DNA of 19,364 nt. It comes from DASYCK01 sp036500205. Its GTDB lineage: Bacteria; Myxococcota_A; Polyangia; Fen-1088. The notes beneath the pieces were generated by a model. The model was not told the origin of the DNA. It saw nothing but the letters and a program-made list of their open reading frames with translations, and ran no database searches. Of the stretch, positions 6,550 to 13,820 are shown piece after piece. The stretch's first letter is position 1. Every line of letters begins with the position of its first letter. The stretch covers positions 1 through 19,364 of the forward strand of contig DASYCK010000017.1 in NCBI GenBank assembly GCA_036500205.1. The letters run 5' to 3'. The translations under genes were made by a program, and so were the position numbers.

Positions 6550-7401
6550 ATGGCTAGCATGAGGCTCATCAATCTCGTGACGGGCAGCGCGCTCGCGGTC
6601 ATCTTGTTCGTCGGCGCCGGCTGCGGCTCGCCCCACGGCGGCCCCGTGCCGCTGAGCGAGTTCCCCAGCCCGACGCTCACCGTGAAGTATGACGCCGGCG
6701 GCCTCTTGGCGACGCTCGTGTACCCCGACATCGCCCGTTGCGACCTCCTGAACGATGACGCTTACGCGACCCTCAACGGCCAATCGGTCCCGCTTTTCCG
6801 GGGGTCGGTGCAGGTCCTGCAGAACGATGACGACGGGTCGGTCATCTGCACCCAGCCTTACGTGTTGCTCGACCCCTTTCCCTCCGACGTGGCTCCACCC
6901 TGGACCCTCGAGATCGGCGACCCGTCGGAGGTGCTGTCCGTGACGTTCGCGCCCAATTCCATCAGTCCCTTCACCGTGGGACCAGGGATCACGCCGGTGC
7001 TGACCTCCTCGAACGACAACCTGACCGTCCAGATCCAGCGCCCGTCTGGCGGCTCGACCCCCGTCCTCGCCCAGTCCACCTTGACCAGCGCCGACGGTCG
7101 GTCCTGGCCGAGCGTGGGCGCGGTCGGCGACTCCAGCATCGTGTTCGGCGAACCCATCCCCCCGGGCTGGCCCAATGGCTCGATCACGGCCCAGATCGAG
7201 ATCGAGTATCTCGCGACCGCCTACGTGGTCGACTGCCAGGCCCCCAAGTGCTCGATCGTCCAGGAGGGCGACTGCGGACCGTGGTCGACCGTCCCCGGCG
7301 ATCCGGGGCCGGGCGTCCCGTGCGCGGGCGTCGTGATCTCGTCGACCACGACCGTGCTCTCGACCGAGCTGGCCTGCACGTTGAACGGCCCTTGCAATTG
7401 A
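6550..7401 (+). CDS. Secreted lipoprotein, unrecognised family
   Basis: The 283-residue protein has a signal peptide with a hydrophobic run at 14-23 and candidate lipidated Cys25 (FVGAGCGSP). The mature sequence is rich in P, S, T and V and appears beta-structured. Cysteines are concentrated near the C-terminus (VDCQAPKC, GDCGPW, VPCAG, LACTLNGPC), which suggests a disulfide-stabilised end. AGGTGA at 6538-6543 supports the ATG at 6550; a second in-frame ATG at 6559 is possible. It is separated from the lipoprotein array by 126 bases, in which I see no gene or clear terminator. It converges on the propeller gene with only 24 bases between stops. I cannot assign a function. Confidence 0.75.
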   Translation: MASMRLINLVTGSALAVILFVGAGCGSPHGGPVPLSEFPSPTLTVKYDAGGLLATLVYPDIARCDLLNDDAYATLNGQSVPLFRGSVQVLQNDDDGSVICTQPYVLLDPFPSDVAPPWTLEIGDPSEVLSVTFAPNSISPFTVGPGITPVLTSSNDNLTVQIQRPSGGSTPVLAQSTLTSADGRSWPSVGAVGDSSIVFGEPIPPGWPNGSITAQIEIEYLATAYVVDCQAPKCSIVQEGDCGPWSTVPGDPGPGVPCAGVVISSTTTVLSTELACTLNGPCN

Positions 7402-7425
7402 GCGCGACCGCCCCAGACGCCACGG

Positions 7426-8940
7426 TCAGGGGGTGATGCGGCCGATCTTGTTGCCGCCGGCCTCGGTGAACCAGAGGTTGCCGTCCGGGCCGGCCACGAT
7501 GTCCTCTAGGAAGGCGTTGATCGTCGGCACGGTGAAGGGCGTGACGACGCCCGCGGGCGTGATGCGGTCGACCCGGTTGCCGTTCGTCTCGACGAACCAG
7601 AGATTGCCGTCCGGGCCGGCGGCGATGCCGCCCGGCTCCGGCACGGAGATGCCGGCTGGCACCGAGAACTCGTTGGTCACGGTCCCATCCGTGCCGATGC
7701 GGCCGATCTTGTTCCCGACCTCCTCCGTGAACCACAAATGGCCGTCGGGGCCGGTGACGATGGCGTACGGCCCCGCCGACGCCGTGGGGACGGAGAACTC
7801 GGTGAAGGTGGCCGGGGGGACGGCGCGCACGATCTTGTTTCGGTTTTGGTCCACGAACCAGAGGTTGCCGTCGGGACCGGCGGTGATGCCTCGGGGCTCC
7901 GAGCCGCTGCCGTAGCCGATGCTGCCGCCTTGCGACCCGCTGGTGGACATGCTGGCGATCGATCCGACGTTGAGCTGCGTGACCCACAGCTTGCTGTCGG
8001 AGCCGACGGCGATCCCGATTCCGCCCTGGAAGGTCCCCGGGAGGGGGAGCTCGGTGATGGTGCCGCCGATGGTCATGCGGCCAACGTTGTTGCCCTCGTA
8101 CTCGGTGAACCAAAGATTGCCGTCGGGGCCCGTCACGATTCCCGATGGGAATGAGGTGGCGCTGCTGGGGATCTGAGAGAACTCGGTGATGGTGCCGGCG
8201 GTGGTGATGCGGGCGAGCCGGTTGCCCAGCCCCTCGGTGAACCAGAGGTTGCCGTCGGGGCCCGCGGTGATCTCCTCGGGCTGGCTCTTCGCCGTCGGGA
8301 CCGTGTACTCGACGATCGTCCCGGGCGTGCCGGCGTGCCCGGCCGTTCCGGTGGCGCCGGCGGCGCCGCCGCCGTGTCCGCTCGCGCCCGCGGCGCCCCC
8401 CGCGGCGCCCCCCGTCCCGGTGCCGCCCGCGCCCGCGCTTGTGCCGCCAGCGCCCGCGCCGCCATGGCCGCCGGCGCCCGCGCCCGCATGGCCGCCGCCA
8501 CCCACGCCGCCCGCGCCGGCGCTGCTGCTGCCGGCGATTCCGCCCGATCCCGAGCCGCCGCTGCCGACGCCGGCCGCGCCGCCGGTTGCCGTGCCGCCGC
8601 CGCTCCCCGCGGCGCCGCTGCCGCCCGAGCCCGTGATCGGTGAGCCACCACTCCCGCCGGTCGCACCACCCGCGCCGGCGCCCGCTCCGCCTGCACCCGC
8701 CGCTGCTCCGCCCGCGCCCGTCTCGGACACGCACCGATTCGAGAGGCAGGTGAGCCCGACGTCGCAAGTGCTGTTCCCGAAGCAAGGACAGCGCTCCGTG
8801 CCGGTCGGGCACATGGCCGTTGCGCCCGAGCCGCTGCCACCGCAGGCGACGACCAGGACGGCCAACGCGGCGAGCACCCCGCAATACGCCGCCGCCGAGT
8901 GATCTCTCTCGCGCCCGCGGCCAATCTCATTCTTGTTCAT
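7426..8940 (-). CDS. Surface lipoprotein with Gly-rich linker and seven-bladed Vgb/NHL-like beta-propeller
   Basis: The 504-residue protein has four parts. First is a signal with candidate lipidated Cys33 (LVVACGG). Second is a Cys-rich module at 44-70 (Cys44, 51, 53, 59, 65, 70) of a kind common in Polyangia surface proteins. Third is a low-complexity Gly/Ala/Ser linker at about 75-207. Fourth is a propeller to the C-terminus with seven blades, most containing GPDGNLWFTE and NKIGRI. The blade sequence matches the virginiamycin B lyase (Vgb) family. I do not see a convincing set of Vgb catalytic residues, so antibiotic lyase activity should not be assumed; a binding role at the cell surface is as likely. 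The ATG at 8940 is preferred because GGGGT lies 7 bases upstream; an earlier ATG at 8960 would add seven residues. Confidence 0.82.
   Translation of the reverse strand: MNKNEIGRGRERDHSAAAYCGVLAALAVLVVACGGSGSGATAMCPTGTERCPCFGNSTCDVGLTCLSNRCVSETGAGGAAAGAGGAGAGAGGATGGSGGSPITGSGGSGAAGSGGGTATGGAAGVGSGGSGSGGIAGSSSAGAGGVGGGGHAGAGAGGHGGAGAGGTSAGAGGTGTGGAAGGAAGASGHGGGAAGATGTAGHAGTPGTIVEYTVPTAKSQPEEITAGPDGNLWFTEGLGNRLARITTAGTITEFSQIPSSATSFPSGIVTGPDGNLWFTEYEGNNVGRMTIGGTITELPLPGTFQGGIGIAVGSDSKLWVTQLNVGSIASMSTSGSQGGSIGYGSGSEPRGITAGPDGNLWFVDQNRNKIVRAVPPATFTEFSVPTASAGPYAIVTGPDGHLWFTEEVGNKIGRIGTDGTVTNEFSVPAGISVPEPGGIAAGPDGNLWFVETNGNRVDRITPAGVVTPFTVPTINAFLEDIVAGPDGNLWFTEAGGNKIGRITP
7430..8290 (-). repeat. Seven coding repeats of the propeller blades
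   Basis: The strongly conserved segment encoding GPDGNLWF recurs at roughly 120-140 base intervals (near 7470, 7590, 7730, 7855, a degenerate one near 7980, 8110 and 8240). The variable spacing and protein-level conservation show that these are blade repeats of one gene. Confidence 0.8.
8320..8718 (-). repeat. Gly/Ala-rich low-complexity linker of the propeller lipoprotein
   Basis: About 133 codons encode almost only G, A, S and T with occasional H. This extended spacer would lift the propeller off the outer membrane. The DNA is extremely GC-rich and gives rise to spurious open frames on both strands. Confidence 0.8.
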
Positions 8941-9027
8941 TTGCACCCCGTAGACTCTCATATCCCCGCGCCCGGCTACTGGCCCGGAAGCTAGCCGCTG
9001 ACGCGCGGCGCGAATTCGGCATTCTGC

Positions 9028-9054
9028 GGTCACACTCGGGAGGGGCGATCCGTC
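9028..9054 (+). promoter_or_regulatory. ECF41-like promoter upstream of the YCII-sigma genes
   Basis: GGTCACA (9028-9034), 16 bases, then CGTC (9051-9054). As I recall, group ECF41 sigma factors recognise TGTCACA and CGTC with this spacing; here only the first base differs. The element ends 19 bases before the ATG at 9074, so the transcript leader would hold little more than the AGGAGG ribosome site. An equal element lies at 10335-10361. Confidence 0.75.
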
Positions 9055-9073
9055 AGGGGGGCAGGAGGACACG

Positions 9074-9427
9074 ATGAAGTACGTGCTCTTGGTGTTTCAG
9101 GGAACCACACCTCTGCCGGGGACCGACCGCTGGAAGGCGCTCTCGGCCGCGGAGCAGAAGCAGATCTACGCCGACTACGCCGAGCTCAACGAGACGCCGG
9201 GGATGACGCCGGGCCTTCCGCTCGGGCTGCCGGAGGCGGCGCGGACCGTGCAGGTGAAGGGTGGGAAGGTGACGGCGAAAGACGGGCCGCATCTCGCCGA
9301 AGGCGTGAGTGGATTCTCCATCTACGAGGCGGAGAGCATGGAGGCGGCGATCGCGCTGGCCGCCCGCATCCCGGCCGCCCGACTGGGCGGCGCGGTGGAG
9401 ATCCGGCCCGCCGAGAAGTATTGGTAG
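9074..9427 (+). CDS. YCII family protein
   Basis: The 117-residue small protein is of the YCII/DGPF superfamily: MKYVLLVFQG start, a central strand pair, DGPH at 70-73 in place of the classic DGPF, a GFSIYEAESMEAA segment and a C-terminal strand ending EIRPAEKYW. The start is firm, with AGGAGG at 9063-9068. It is the first gene of a unit with the ECF sigma gene, which begins 12 bases after its stop, and has an ECF-type promoter directly upstream. Members of this family are recurrent partners of ECF sigma factors with C-terminal extensions; the biochemical function is unknown. Confidence 0.88.
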   Translation: MKYVLLVFQGTTPLPGTDRWKALSAAEQKQIYADYAELNETPGMTPGLPLGLPEAARTVQVKGGKVTAKDGPHLAEGVSGFSIYEAESMEAAIALAARIPAARLGGAVEIRPAEKYW

Positions 9428-9439
9428 GGGATGCCGACG

Positions 9440-10324
9440 ATGAACGGGGGGGACTGGCTGGCGAAACAGTTCGACCAGAGCCGCGCGCACTTGCGCGCGG
9501 TGGCGTTCCGGATGCTGGGCTCGGCGGGCGAGGCCGACGACGCCGTGCAGGAGGCCTGGCTGAAGGTGAGCCGCGCCGGGACGGCCGGCGTCGAGAACCT
9601 CGGTGGCTGGCTGACGACCGTCGTCGCCCGGGTCTGCCTGGACATGCTGCGCACGCGCCGCGCGCACCGCGAGCAGCCGCTCGGGCCGGCGGCCGACGCC
9701 GTCCCCAGCGGCTCCAACCCGGAGGCGGAGGTGGCGTTCGCCGACGCGATCGGCCCCGCCCTGCTGATCGTCCTCGACATGCTCGCGCCGCAGGAGCGGG
9801 TCGCCTTCGTGCTCCACGACATGTTCGATCTGTCATTCGAGGAGATCGCGCCCATCGTCGACCGCACGCCGGCGGCGGCGCGCCAGCTCGCCAGCCGGGC
9901 CCGGCGCCGCGTGCATGGCGCCGCGGCCCCCGCCCCCGACGTCGCGCGGAATCGACAGCTGGTGGAAGCCTTCCTGGCGGCCTCCCGCGACGGCGACTTC
10001 GATCGCCTGCTCGCCGTGTTGTCGCCCGACGCCGTGCTGCGCGCCGACGCGACCTCGGTGCGGGTGGCGGTGGCCTATCAGGATCGCGGCGGCCCGATGC
10101 TGACGCCCGAGGTGCGGGGTGCCGCGCAGGTGGCGAACGCGTTCAAGGGGCGCGCGACGGCGGCGCTGCCGGCCCTCATCGAGGGCGAGGCGGGGGCGGT
10201 GTGGGCCGTGCGCGGTCAGGTGCGCTCCGCGTTCGTGTTCAGCATCGCGGGCGGCCAGATCACCGGCATCGACCTGGTGATGGACGAGGAGCACCTCGGC
10301 GAGCTCGATATCGAGATCGGCTGA
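9440..10324 (+). CDS. ECF sigma factor with C-terminal SnoaL-like domain (ECF41/SigJ-like)
   Basis: The 294-residue protein has sigma-70 region 2 at about 12-78 (LRAVAFRMLGS, EADDAVQEAWL, GGWLTTVVARVCLDMLR) and region 4 at about 105-158 (LAPQERVAFVLHDMF, FEEIAPIV, TPAAARQLASRARRR). From about 168 follows a SnoaL/NTF2-like extension (RNRQLVEAFLAASRDGDFDRLLAVL, ending near GGQITGIDLVMD). Such extensions act in place of a separate anti-sigma factor in ECF41-type proteins. The DGGGR and NPDKL motifs I recall for typical ECF41 extensions are absent, so it belongs to a variant group. I prefer the ATG at 9440 over 9431: AGGGGA at 9426-9431 is well spaced for it and homologues begin close to GGDWLA. 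It probably transcribes its own operon and the VOC gene. Confidence 0.9.
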   Translation: MNGGDWLAKQFDQSRAHLRAVAFRMLGSAGEADDAVQEAWLKVSRAGTAGVENLGGWLTTVVARVCLDMLRTRRAHREQPLGPAADAVPSGSNPEAEVAFADAIGPALLIVLDMLAPQERVAFVLHDMFDLSFEEIAPIVDRTPAAARQLASRARRRVHGAAAPAPDVARNRQLVEAFLAASRDGDFDRLLAVLSPDAVLRADATSVRVAVAYQDRGGPMLTPEVRGAAQVANAFKGRATAALPALIEGEAGAVWAVRGQVRSAFVFSIAGGQITGIDLVMDEEHLGELDIEIG

Positions 10325-10334
10325 GGGCTCAGGC

Positions 10335-10361
10335 GGTCACATTCTGGGGTTAGGTTCCGTC
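10335..10361 (+). promoter_or_regulatory. Second ECF41-like promoter, upstream of the VOC gene
   Basis: GGTCACA (10335-10341), 16 bases, CGTC (10358-10361), the same boxes and spacing as at 9028-9054. The flanks are also similar: both have a C or G before GGTCACA, CCGTCA at the second box, and GGCAGGAGGA immediately downstream. The element ends 21 bases before the ATG at 10383. Confidence 0.75.
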
Positions 10362-10382
10362 AAAGAGGCAGGAGGATTCACC

Positions 10383-10775
10383 ATGAAGATCAAACTGACG
10401 ACCATTTTCGTGGACGACCAGGAGAAGGCGCTGCGCTTCTACACGGAGGCGCTGGGCTTCGTGAAGAAGGCGGACTTCGCCAACGGCCCGTACCGCTGGC
10501 TGACGGTGGTCTCGCCCGAGGAGCCCGAGGGGACCGAGCTGCAGCTGGCGCTCAACAGCGACCCGGCGGCGAAGACCTTTCAGCAGGCGATCTTCAAACA
10601 GGGCCAGCCCGCGACGATGTTCTTCACCGACGACCTGCAGGCCGACTACGAGCGCATCAAGGGCCGGGGCGGCGAGTTCACCGCGCCGCCCTCCGACGTG
10701 GGCTATGCGACGATCGCCAAGCTGACGGACGGATGCGGGAACCTGATTCAGATCAACCAACTGAAGCGCTGGTAG
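10383..10775 (+). CDS. VOC superfamily (glyoxalase/bleomycin-resistance fold) protein
   Basis: The 130-residue protein has one VOC module pair: the DDQEKALRFYTEALGF helix after the first strand, WLTVVSPEEPEGTELQLAL in the middle, the FFTDDLQADYERIKGRGGEF second-module helix, and DGCGNLIQI at the end. The usual metal-binding positions are mostly not His/Glu (T near residue 6, Q at the final strand), with E52 the only obvious candidate. It is therefore more likely a ligand-binding protein than a metal-dependent glyoxalase. AGGAGG at 10370-10375 fixes the start. It has its own ECF-type promoter identical in layout to that of the YCII-sigma pair, so it is a likely target of the adjacent sigma factor. 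Confidence 0.88.
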   Translation: MKIKLTTIFVDDQEKALRFYTEALGFVKKADFANGPYRWLTVVSPEEPEGTELQLALNSDPAAKTFQQAIFKQGQPATMFFTDDLQADYERIKGRGGEFTAPPSDVGYATIAKLTDGCGNLIQINQLKRW

Positions 10776-10781
10776 TCAGCG

Positions 10782-10817
10782 GGACCGCCGGGCGCCCGAT
10801 TTGGCGGGCGGCGGTCC
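10782..10817. terminator. Possible bidirectional terminator hairpin between convergent genes
   Basis: GGACCGCC at 10782-10789 pairs with GGCGGTCC at 10810-10817, and CGCCCG/CGGGCG extends the stem toward an ATTTGG loop with a 4-base bulge on the left. It sits exactly between the stops of the VOC gene and the glycoside hydrolase gene. Neither side has a T run, so the termination role is inferred from position. Confidence 0.45.
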
Positions 10818-10820
10818 GCG

Positions 10821-12785
10821 CTACTGAAAGGTGATGCCGGAGACGAACTGGTTGATGTCCCAGCTGGCGTCGGTGTCGGTCTGGCTGGTGACGGCCTTCC
10901 CCTGCACGGTGAGGTTCTTGAAGTGGACGCCCGCGATGTTCACTGTCGACGACTTGCCGTGCAGGCTGATGACCTGTTTGACGTTCGAGCTGACGTTGGT
11001 GAAGTAGGTGTCCTTGTACGTGCCGGTGTTCGCCGCCGTCCGCCAGGTCGGGGGCACGTCCAGCGCCAGGTTGATGAGCATGCTGTCCGCCGCCTCGACG
11101 CGGATGTTCGAGAAGGTCGCGTTGCTCACCACGGCCGTGTCGTAGGCCTCGATGGTCATGGCCCGGCCCGCCCGCACGATGTCGATGTCGTCGAAGGTGA
11201 TGCCGTCCATGCTCTGGCCGACGCTGTTCGTGCCGATCTTGCAGCCGACGGAGTTGTTGTAGACGACGACGTGCTGGTGGGTGAGGTTCTTGGTGTTGAT
11301 GACGCCGGTCGCGTCCTCGTTCTTGGGCGCCATGCCGTCGTCGCCCGTGTAGAGGAAGGCGTCGCTGAGCAGGCCGTTGGTCGATTCGACGAAGTCGACG
11401 CCGTCGGTCTGGTTGTAGCCGCCCACGGCGCTGGGCCGGCAATTGACGACCTTGTAGTTCTGGACGGTAACTTGGTCGCTTCGATAGACGAGGGTGTTCC
11501 AGTAGCTCGAGTCCACCGAGGTGATCCCATCGACCAGGATGCTCGAGCTCTGCTCGATCTTGAGGAGGTTCGCGTCCAGGTTCTGCCCGCGGATGTAGTG
11601 GCCGTTGCTGTCGAGGGTGCCGCGGCCGAGGATCTTGGCGTTCTGGATCTGGTACATGCGGACCAGCGCGTGCTGCGCGCCCTCGATGTTGATCCCGCCC
11701 GAGCCGGTGTTGAAGTCCGCGGTGTTGCTCGAGCCGTAGAGCTCGGCGCCACAGGCCAGGTACATCGTCACGTTGCTCTTCATCCACAGCTCGCCGGTCA
11801 GGTACTTGCCGGGCGGGAAATAGAGGATGTTCTGGGTCGCGGTCGACGCGGCGTTGATGGCCGACTGGATCTTCGAGGTCATCAGCGTCGCGCCGGTGCT
11901 GTCGACCGTGTAGTCGGCGATGCTCTTCACGTTGGCGTCGCCGAGCTTCGGCGGGTTGGTCTCCGCGGTGTCGAGGAGGATGAAGAGCAGGTCGAGCGAG
12001 TCGACCTGGAGGATCAAGTAGTTCGGGCCGGTGTTGAAGGTGATGGTGTTGCCGCTCTTGGTGGCCCCGAGGTTGCGGCTCTTGGGGCTGAGGGTGAAGG
12101 CGCTGAAGCTCTGCTTGACGGTGACCGCGACGGTCGCGGTGCCAGAGCCCGCGAGGGAGCCGTGCGCGTAGTGCACCTCCATCTCGGGCGAGAACTTCGT
12201 CAGCTGCTCGACGAACAGCGGCGAACCGTTCACCGTCACGCTGTAAAGCGGGCTGGCGGTGGCGTTCGGCAGGGTGGGGCAGGCGACCAGCGTCGTCGTG
12301 CCGGCCGCGCCGGCGGCACCGCCCGCTCCCCCGCTGCCCGCGCCGGCGCTCCCGCCCGAGCCATTTCCGCCCGAGCCGCTTCCACCCGAGCCGCTCCCGC
12401 CCGAGCCCGTCGCGCCGCCGCCGCCGCCCGATCCCGCGGCCCCGCTGCCCCCCGCGCCGCCACTCCCTGGCGCTCCACCCGACTGCGACGAACCACCCGT
12501 GGCGCCGCTCGTACCGCCGCGACCCGAGCCCCCCGACCCCCCTTGGCCCCCCGCGCCGGGGCTCCCGCCGGAGGGACCAGGCCCTCCGCCGCTGCCGCCG
12601 CCCGTGCCCGTCTGCGACGCCCCGCCCGAGCCACTGCCCGAGCCGCCTTGCCCGCTGTTCCCGCCCGAGCCGCCTTGCCCGCTGTTCCCGCCCGAGCTTC
12701 CCGTCGTCGAACCACCCGACGTGTTCGAGCACGCGCCGAGCATGGCGATTCCTGCAACCAGTGAGATGAGGTGTGTCCGTGGCAT
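10821..12785 (-). CDS. Surface-anchored beta-helix glycoside hydrolase (GH28/GH49-like, clan GH-N)
   Basis: The 654-residue lipoprotein has a canonical lipobox (LGAC, Cys19), a Gly/Ser/Ala-rich linker at about 20-164, a beta-sandwich-like domain at about 166-285 and a right-handed beta-helix domain at about 290-654. PPGKYLTGELWMKSNVTMYL resembles the start of polygalacturonase-type helices. TDGVDF at 460-465 and GDDGM at 481-485 match the catalytic aspartate motifs of GH28/GH49 enzymes (D461, D482, D483 as candidates). The preceding sandwich domain favours a GH49 dextranase-like layout, but the substrate cannot be settled from sequence. It would degrade a polysaccharide outside the cell. The ATG at 12785 gives the signal peptide directly; no clear Shine-Dalgarno is seen. 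Confidence 0.82.
   Translation of the reverse strand: MPRTHLISLVAGIAMLGACSNTSGGSTTGSSGGNSGQGGSGGNSGQGGSGSGSGGASQTGTGGGSGGGPGPSGGSPGAGGQGGSGGSGRGGTSGATGGSSQSGGAPGSGGAGGSGAAGSGGGGGATGSGGSGSGGSGSGGNGSGGSAGAGSGGAGGAAGAAGTTTLVACPTLPNATASPLYSVTVNGSPLFVEQLTKFSPEMEVHYAHGSLAGSGTATVAVTVKQSFSAFTLSPKSRNLGATKSGNTITFNTGPNYLILQVDSLDLLFILLDTAETNPPKLGDANVKSIADYTVDSTGATLMTSKIQSAINAASTATQNILYFPPGKYLTGELWMKSNVTMYLACGAELYGSSNTADFNTGSGGINIEGAQHALVRMYQIQNAKILGRGTLDSNGHYIRGQNLDANLLKIEQSSSILVDGITSVDSSYWNTLVYRSDQVTVQNYKVVNCRPSAVGGYNQTDGVDFVESTNGLLSDAFLYTGDDGMAPKNEDATGVINTKNLTHQHVVVYNNSVGCKIGTNSVGQSMDGITFDDIDIVRAGRAMTIEAYDTAVVSNATFSNIRVEAADSMLINLALDVPPTWRTAANTGTYKDTYFTNVSSNVKQVISLHGKSSTVNIAGVHFKNLTVQGKAVTSQTDTDASWDINQFVSGITFQ
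12294..12722 (-). repeat. Gly/Ser-rich linker with an exact 27-bp tandem duplication
   Basis: About 143 codons encode G, S and A with Q, N, T and P. Within it, 12640-12666 and 12667-12693 are exact 27-base copies encoding a nine-residue G/S/N/Q unit, showing recent slippage or unequal crossover. Shorter 15-base units (GSGGS/N) occur near 12355-12405. Confidence 0.8.
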
Positions 12786-12891
12786 CGGAAACTTGAATTC
12801 CCGGATCTCTCGGAGATGATCGTCATTGTCCCAGCGTCGCCGTGTTTGTCACCGGATTTCGTTCCGAGCATCCGAGTAAGCAGTCCCTGCC

Positions 12892-13746
12892 ATGAGCCCC
12901 GCCGACCCGTCGCGCGCCAGCCAGTCCTTCGTGGAGAAGGCAGGGGAGGCGTGGGTGCGGCTGCAAGATCGGACCGACGCGCTCATCGATCCGCTGGGAC
13001 GCGTGGCGCTCGAGCGCCTGGGCGTCGCCGCGGGCGAGCGCGTTCTCGACGTGGGGTGTGGGTGCGGCCAGACATTGCTGCAGCTGGCCGACCTCACCGG
13101 CCCGTCCGGGCACGTGCTCGGCGTCGACATCTCGCCGCCGATGCTGGCGCGCGCGCGGGAGCGCCTGGCCGGGCGGCCCGGCGTCGACTTGGCGCTGGGA
13201 GACGCGCAGGCGTACGCGTTCACGCCGGGGGCGTTCGACGCCGTCTACTCGCGATTCGGCGTCATGTTCTTCGACGACCCGCGCGCCGCGTTCCACAACC
13301 TGCGGGGAGCGGCGCGGCCGGGGGGCCGGCTCTCGTTCGTCTGCTGGCAGGAGCTGGCCAAGAACCCCTGGGCCGCGCGCCCACTCGAGGCCGTGATGCG
13401 GCACCTGCCGGCGTCGGCGATGCCCGACCTCTATCACGCGGGCCGGCCGGGACCGTTCTTCCTGTCCGATCCGGCGCGGGTGCGCGCCATCCTCGGTGAG
13501 GCCGGGTGGAGCGACGTCTCGCTCGAGCCGGTCGAGAGGTCGCTCTCCTACGGCGGCTGCGCGACGCTCGACGAAGCGGTGGCGTACTCGCTTCAGATCG
13601 GTCCGGCGGCGCGCGCGACGGCTGAGGCGCCGGAGGCGCTCAAGCCGGCGCTCGAGCTCGCGCTCCGGGAGGCGCTGGCCCCGTTCGCGGACGCCCGAGG
13701 TGTGTTCGTGGACGGAGCCGCGTTCGTGGTCGGCGCCCGCGGCTGA
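12892..13746 (+). CDS. Class I SAM-dependent methyltransferase
   Basis: The 284-residue protein has a clear Rossmann methyltransferase core: motif I VLDVGCGCG at 51-59, acidic end of strand 2 GVDIS at 77-81 (D79), GDAQAYAF at 103-110 for motif II/III, and AARPGGRLSFVCWQE for motif IV/post-I. The C-terminal third (FFLSDPARVRAILGEAGWSDVSLEP onward) is the usual substrate-side lid of UbiE/CoQ5-like small-molecule methyltransferases. It is divergently oriented to the glycoside hydrolase across 106 bases and stands alone, so context gives no substrate. The ATG at 12892 has no strong Shine-Dalgarno but the family alignment supports it. Confidence 0.88.
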   Translation: MSPADPSRASQSFVEKAGEAWVRLQDRTDALIDPLGRVALERLGVAAGERVLDVGCGCGQTLLQLADLTGPSGHVLGVDISPPMLARARERLAGRPGVDLALGDAQAYAFTPGAFDAVYSRFGVMFFDDPRAAFHNLRGAARPGGRLSFVCWQELAKNPWAARPLEAVMRHLPASAMPDLYHAGRPGPFFLSDPARVRAILGEAGWSDVSLEPVERSLSYGGCATLDEAVAYSLQIGPAARATAEAPEALKPALELALREALAPFADARGVFVDGAAFVVGARG

Positions 13747-13820
13747 CAGCGCCGGGTGTATTCTCGGGAAGAAGCTGCACGACGGCCGGTTCCCGTCGTC
13801 GGTCGCGGCGGTGGATCATC

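Noticed and set aside
7430..8290. Regularly spaced repeats resembling a CRISPR array
   Set aside because: Spacing is 120-140 bases, the repeats are degenerate in the wobble position, and they encode propeller blades in frame.
10753..12764. Open frames of over 600 codons on both strands across the glycoside hydrolase gene
   Set aside because: Composition is R/H/G/D-rich and featureless, while the 10821-12785 frame has a signal peptide, lipobox and catalytic motifs.
12786..12891. ATCTC-TCG-GAGAT small hairpin in the divergent region as an operator
   Set aside because: A five-base stem is expected by chance at this composition and nothing else supports it.
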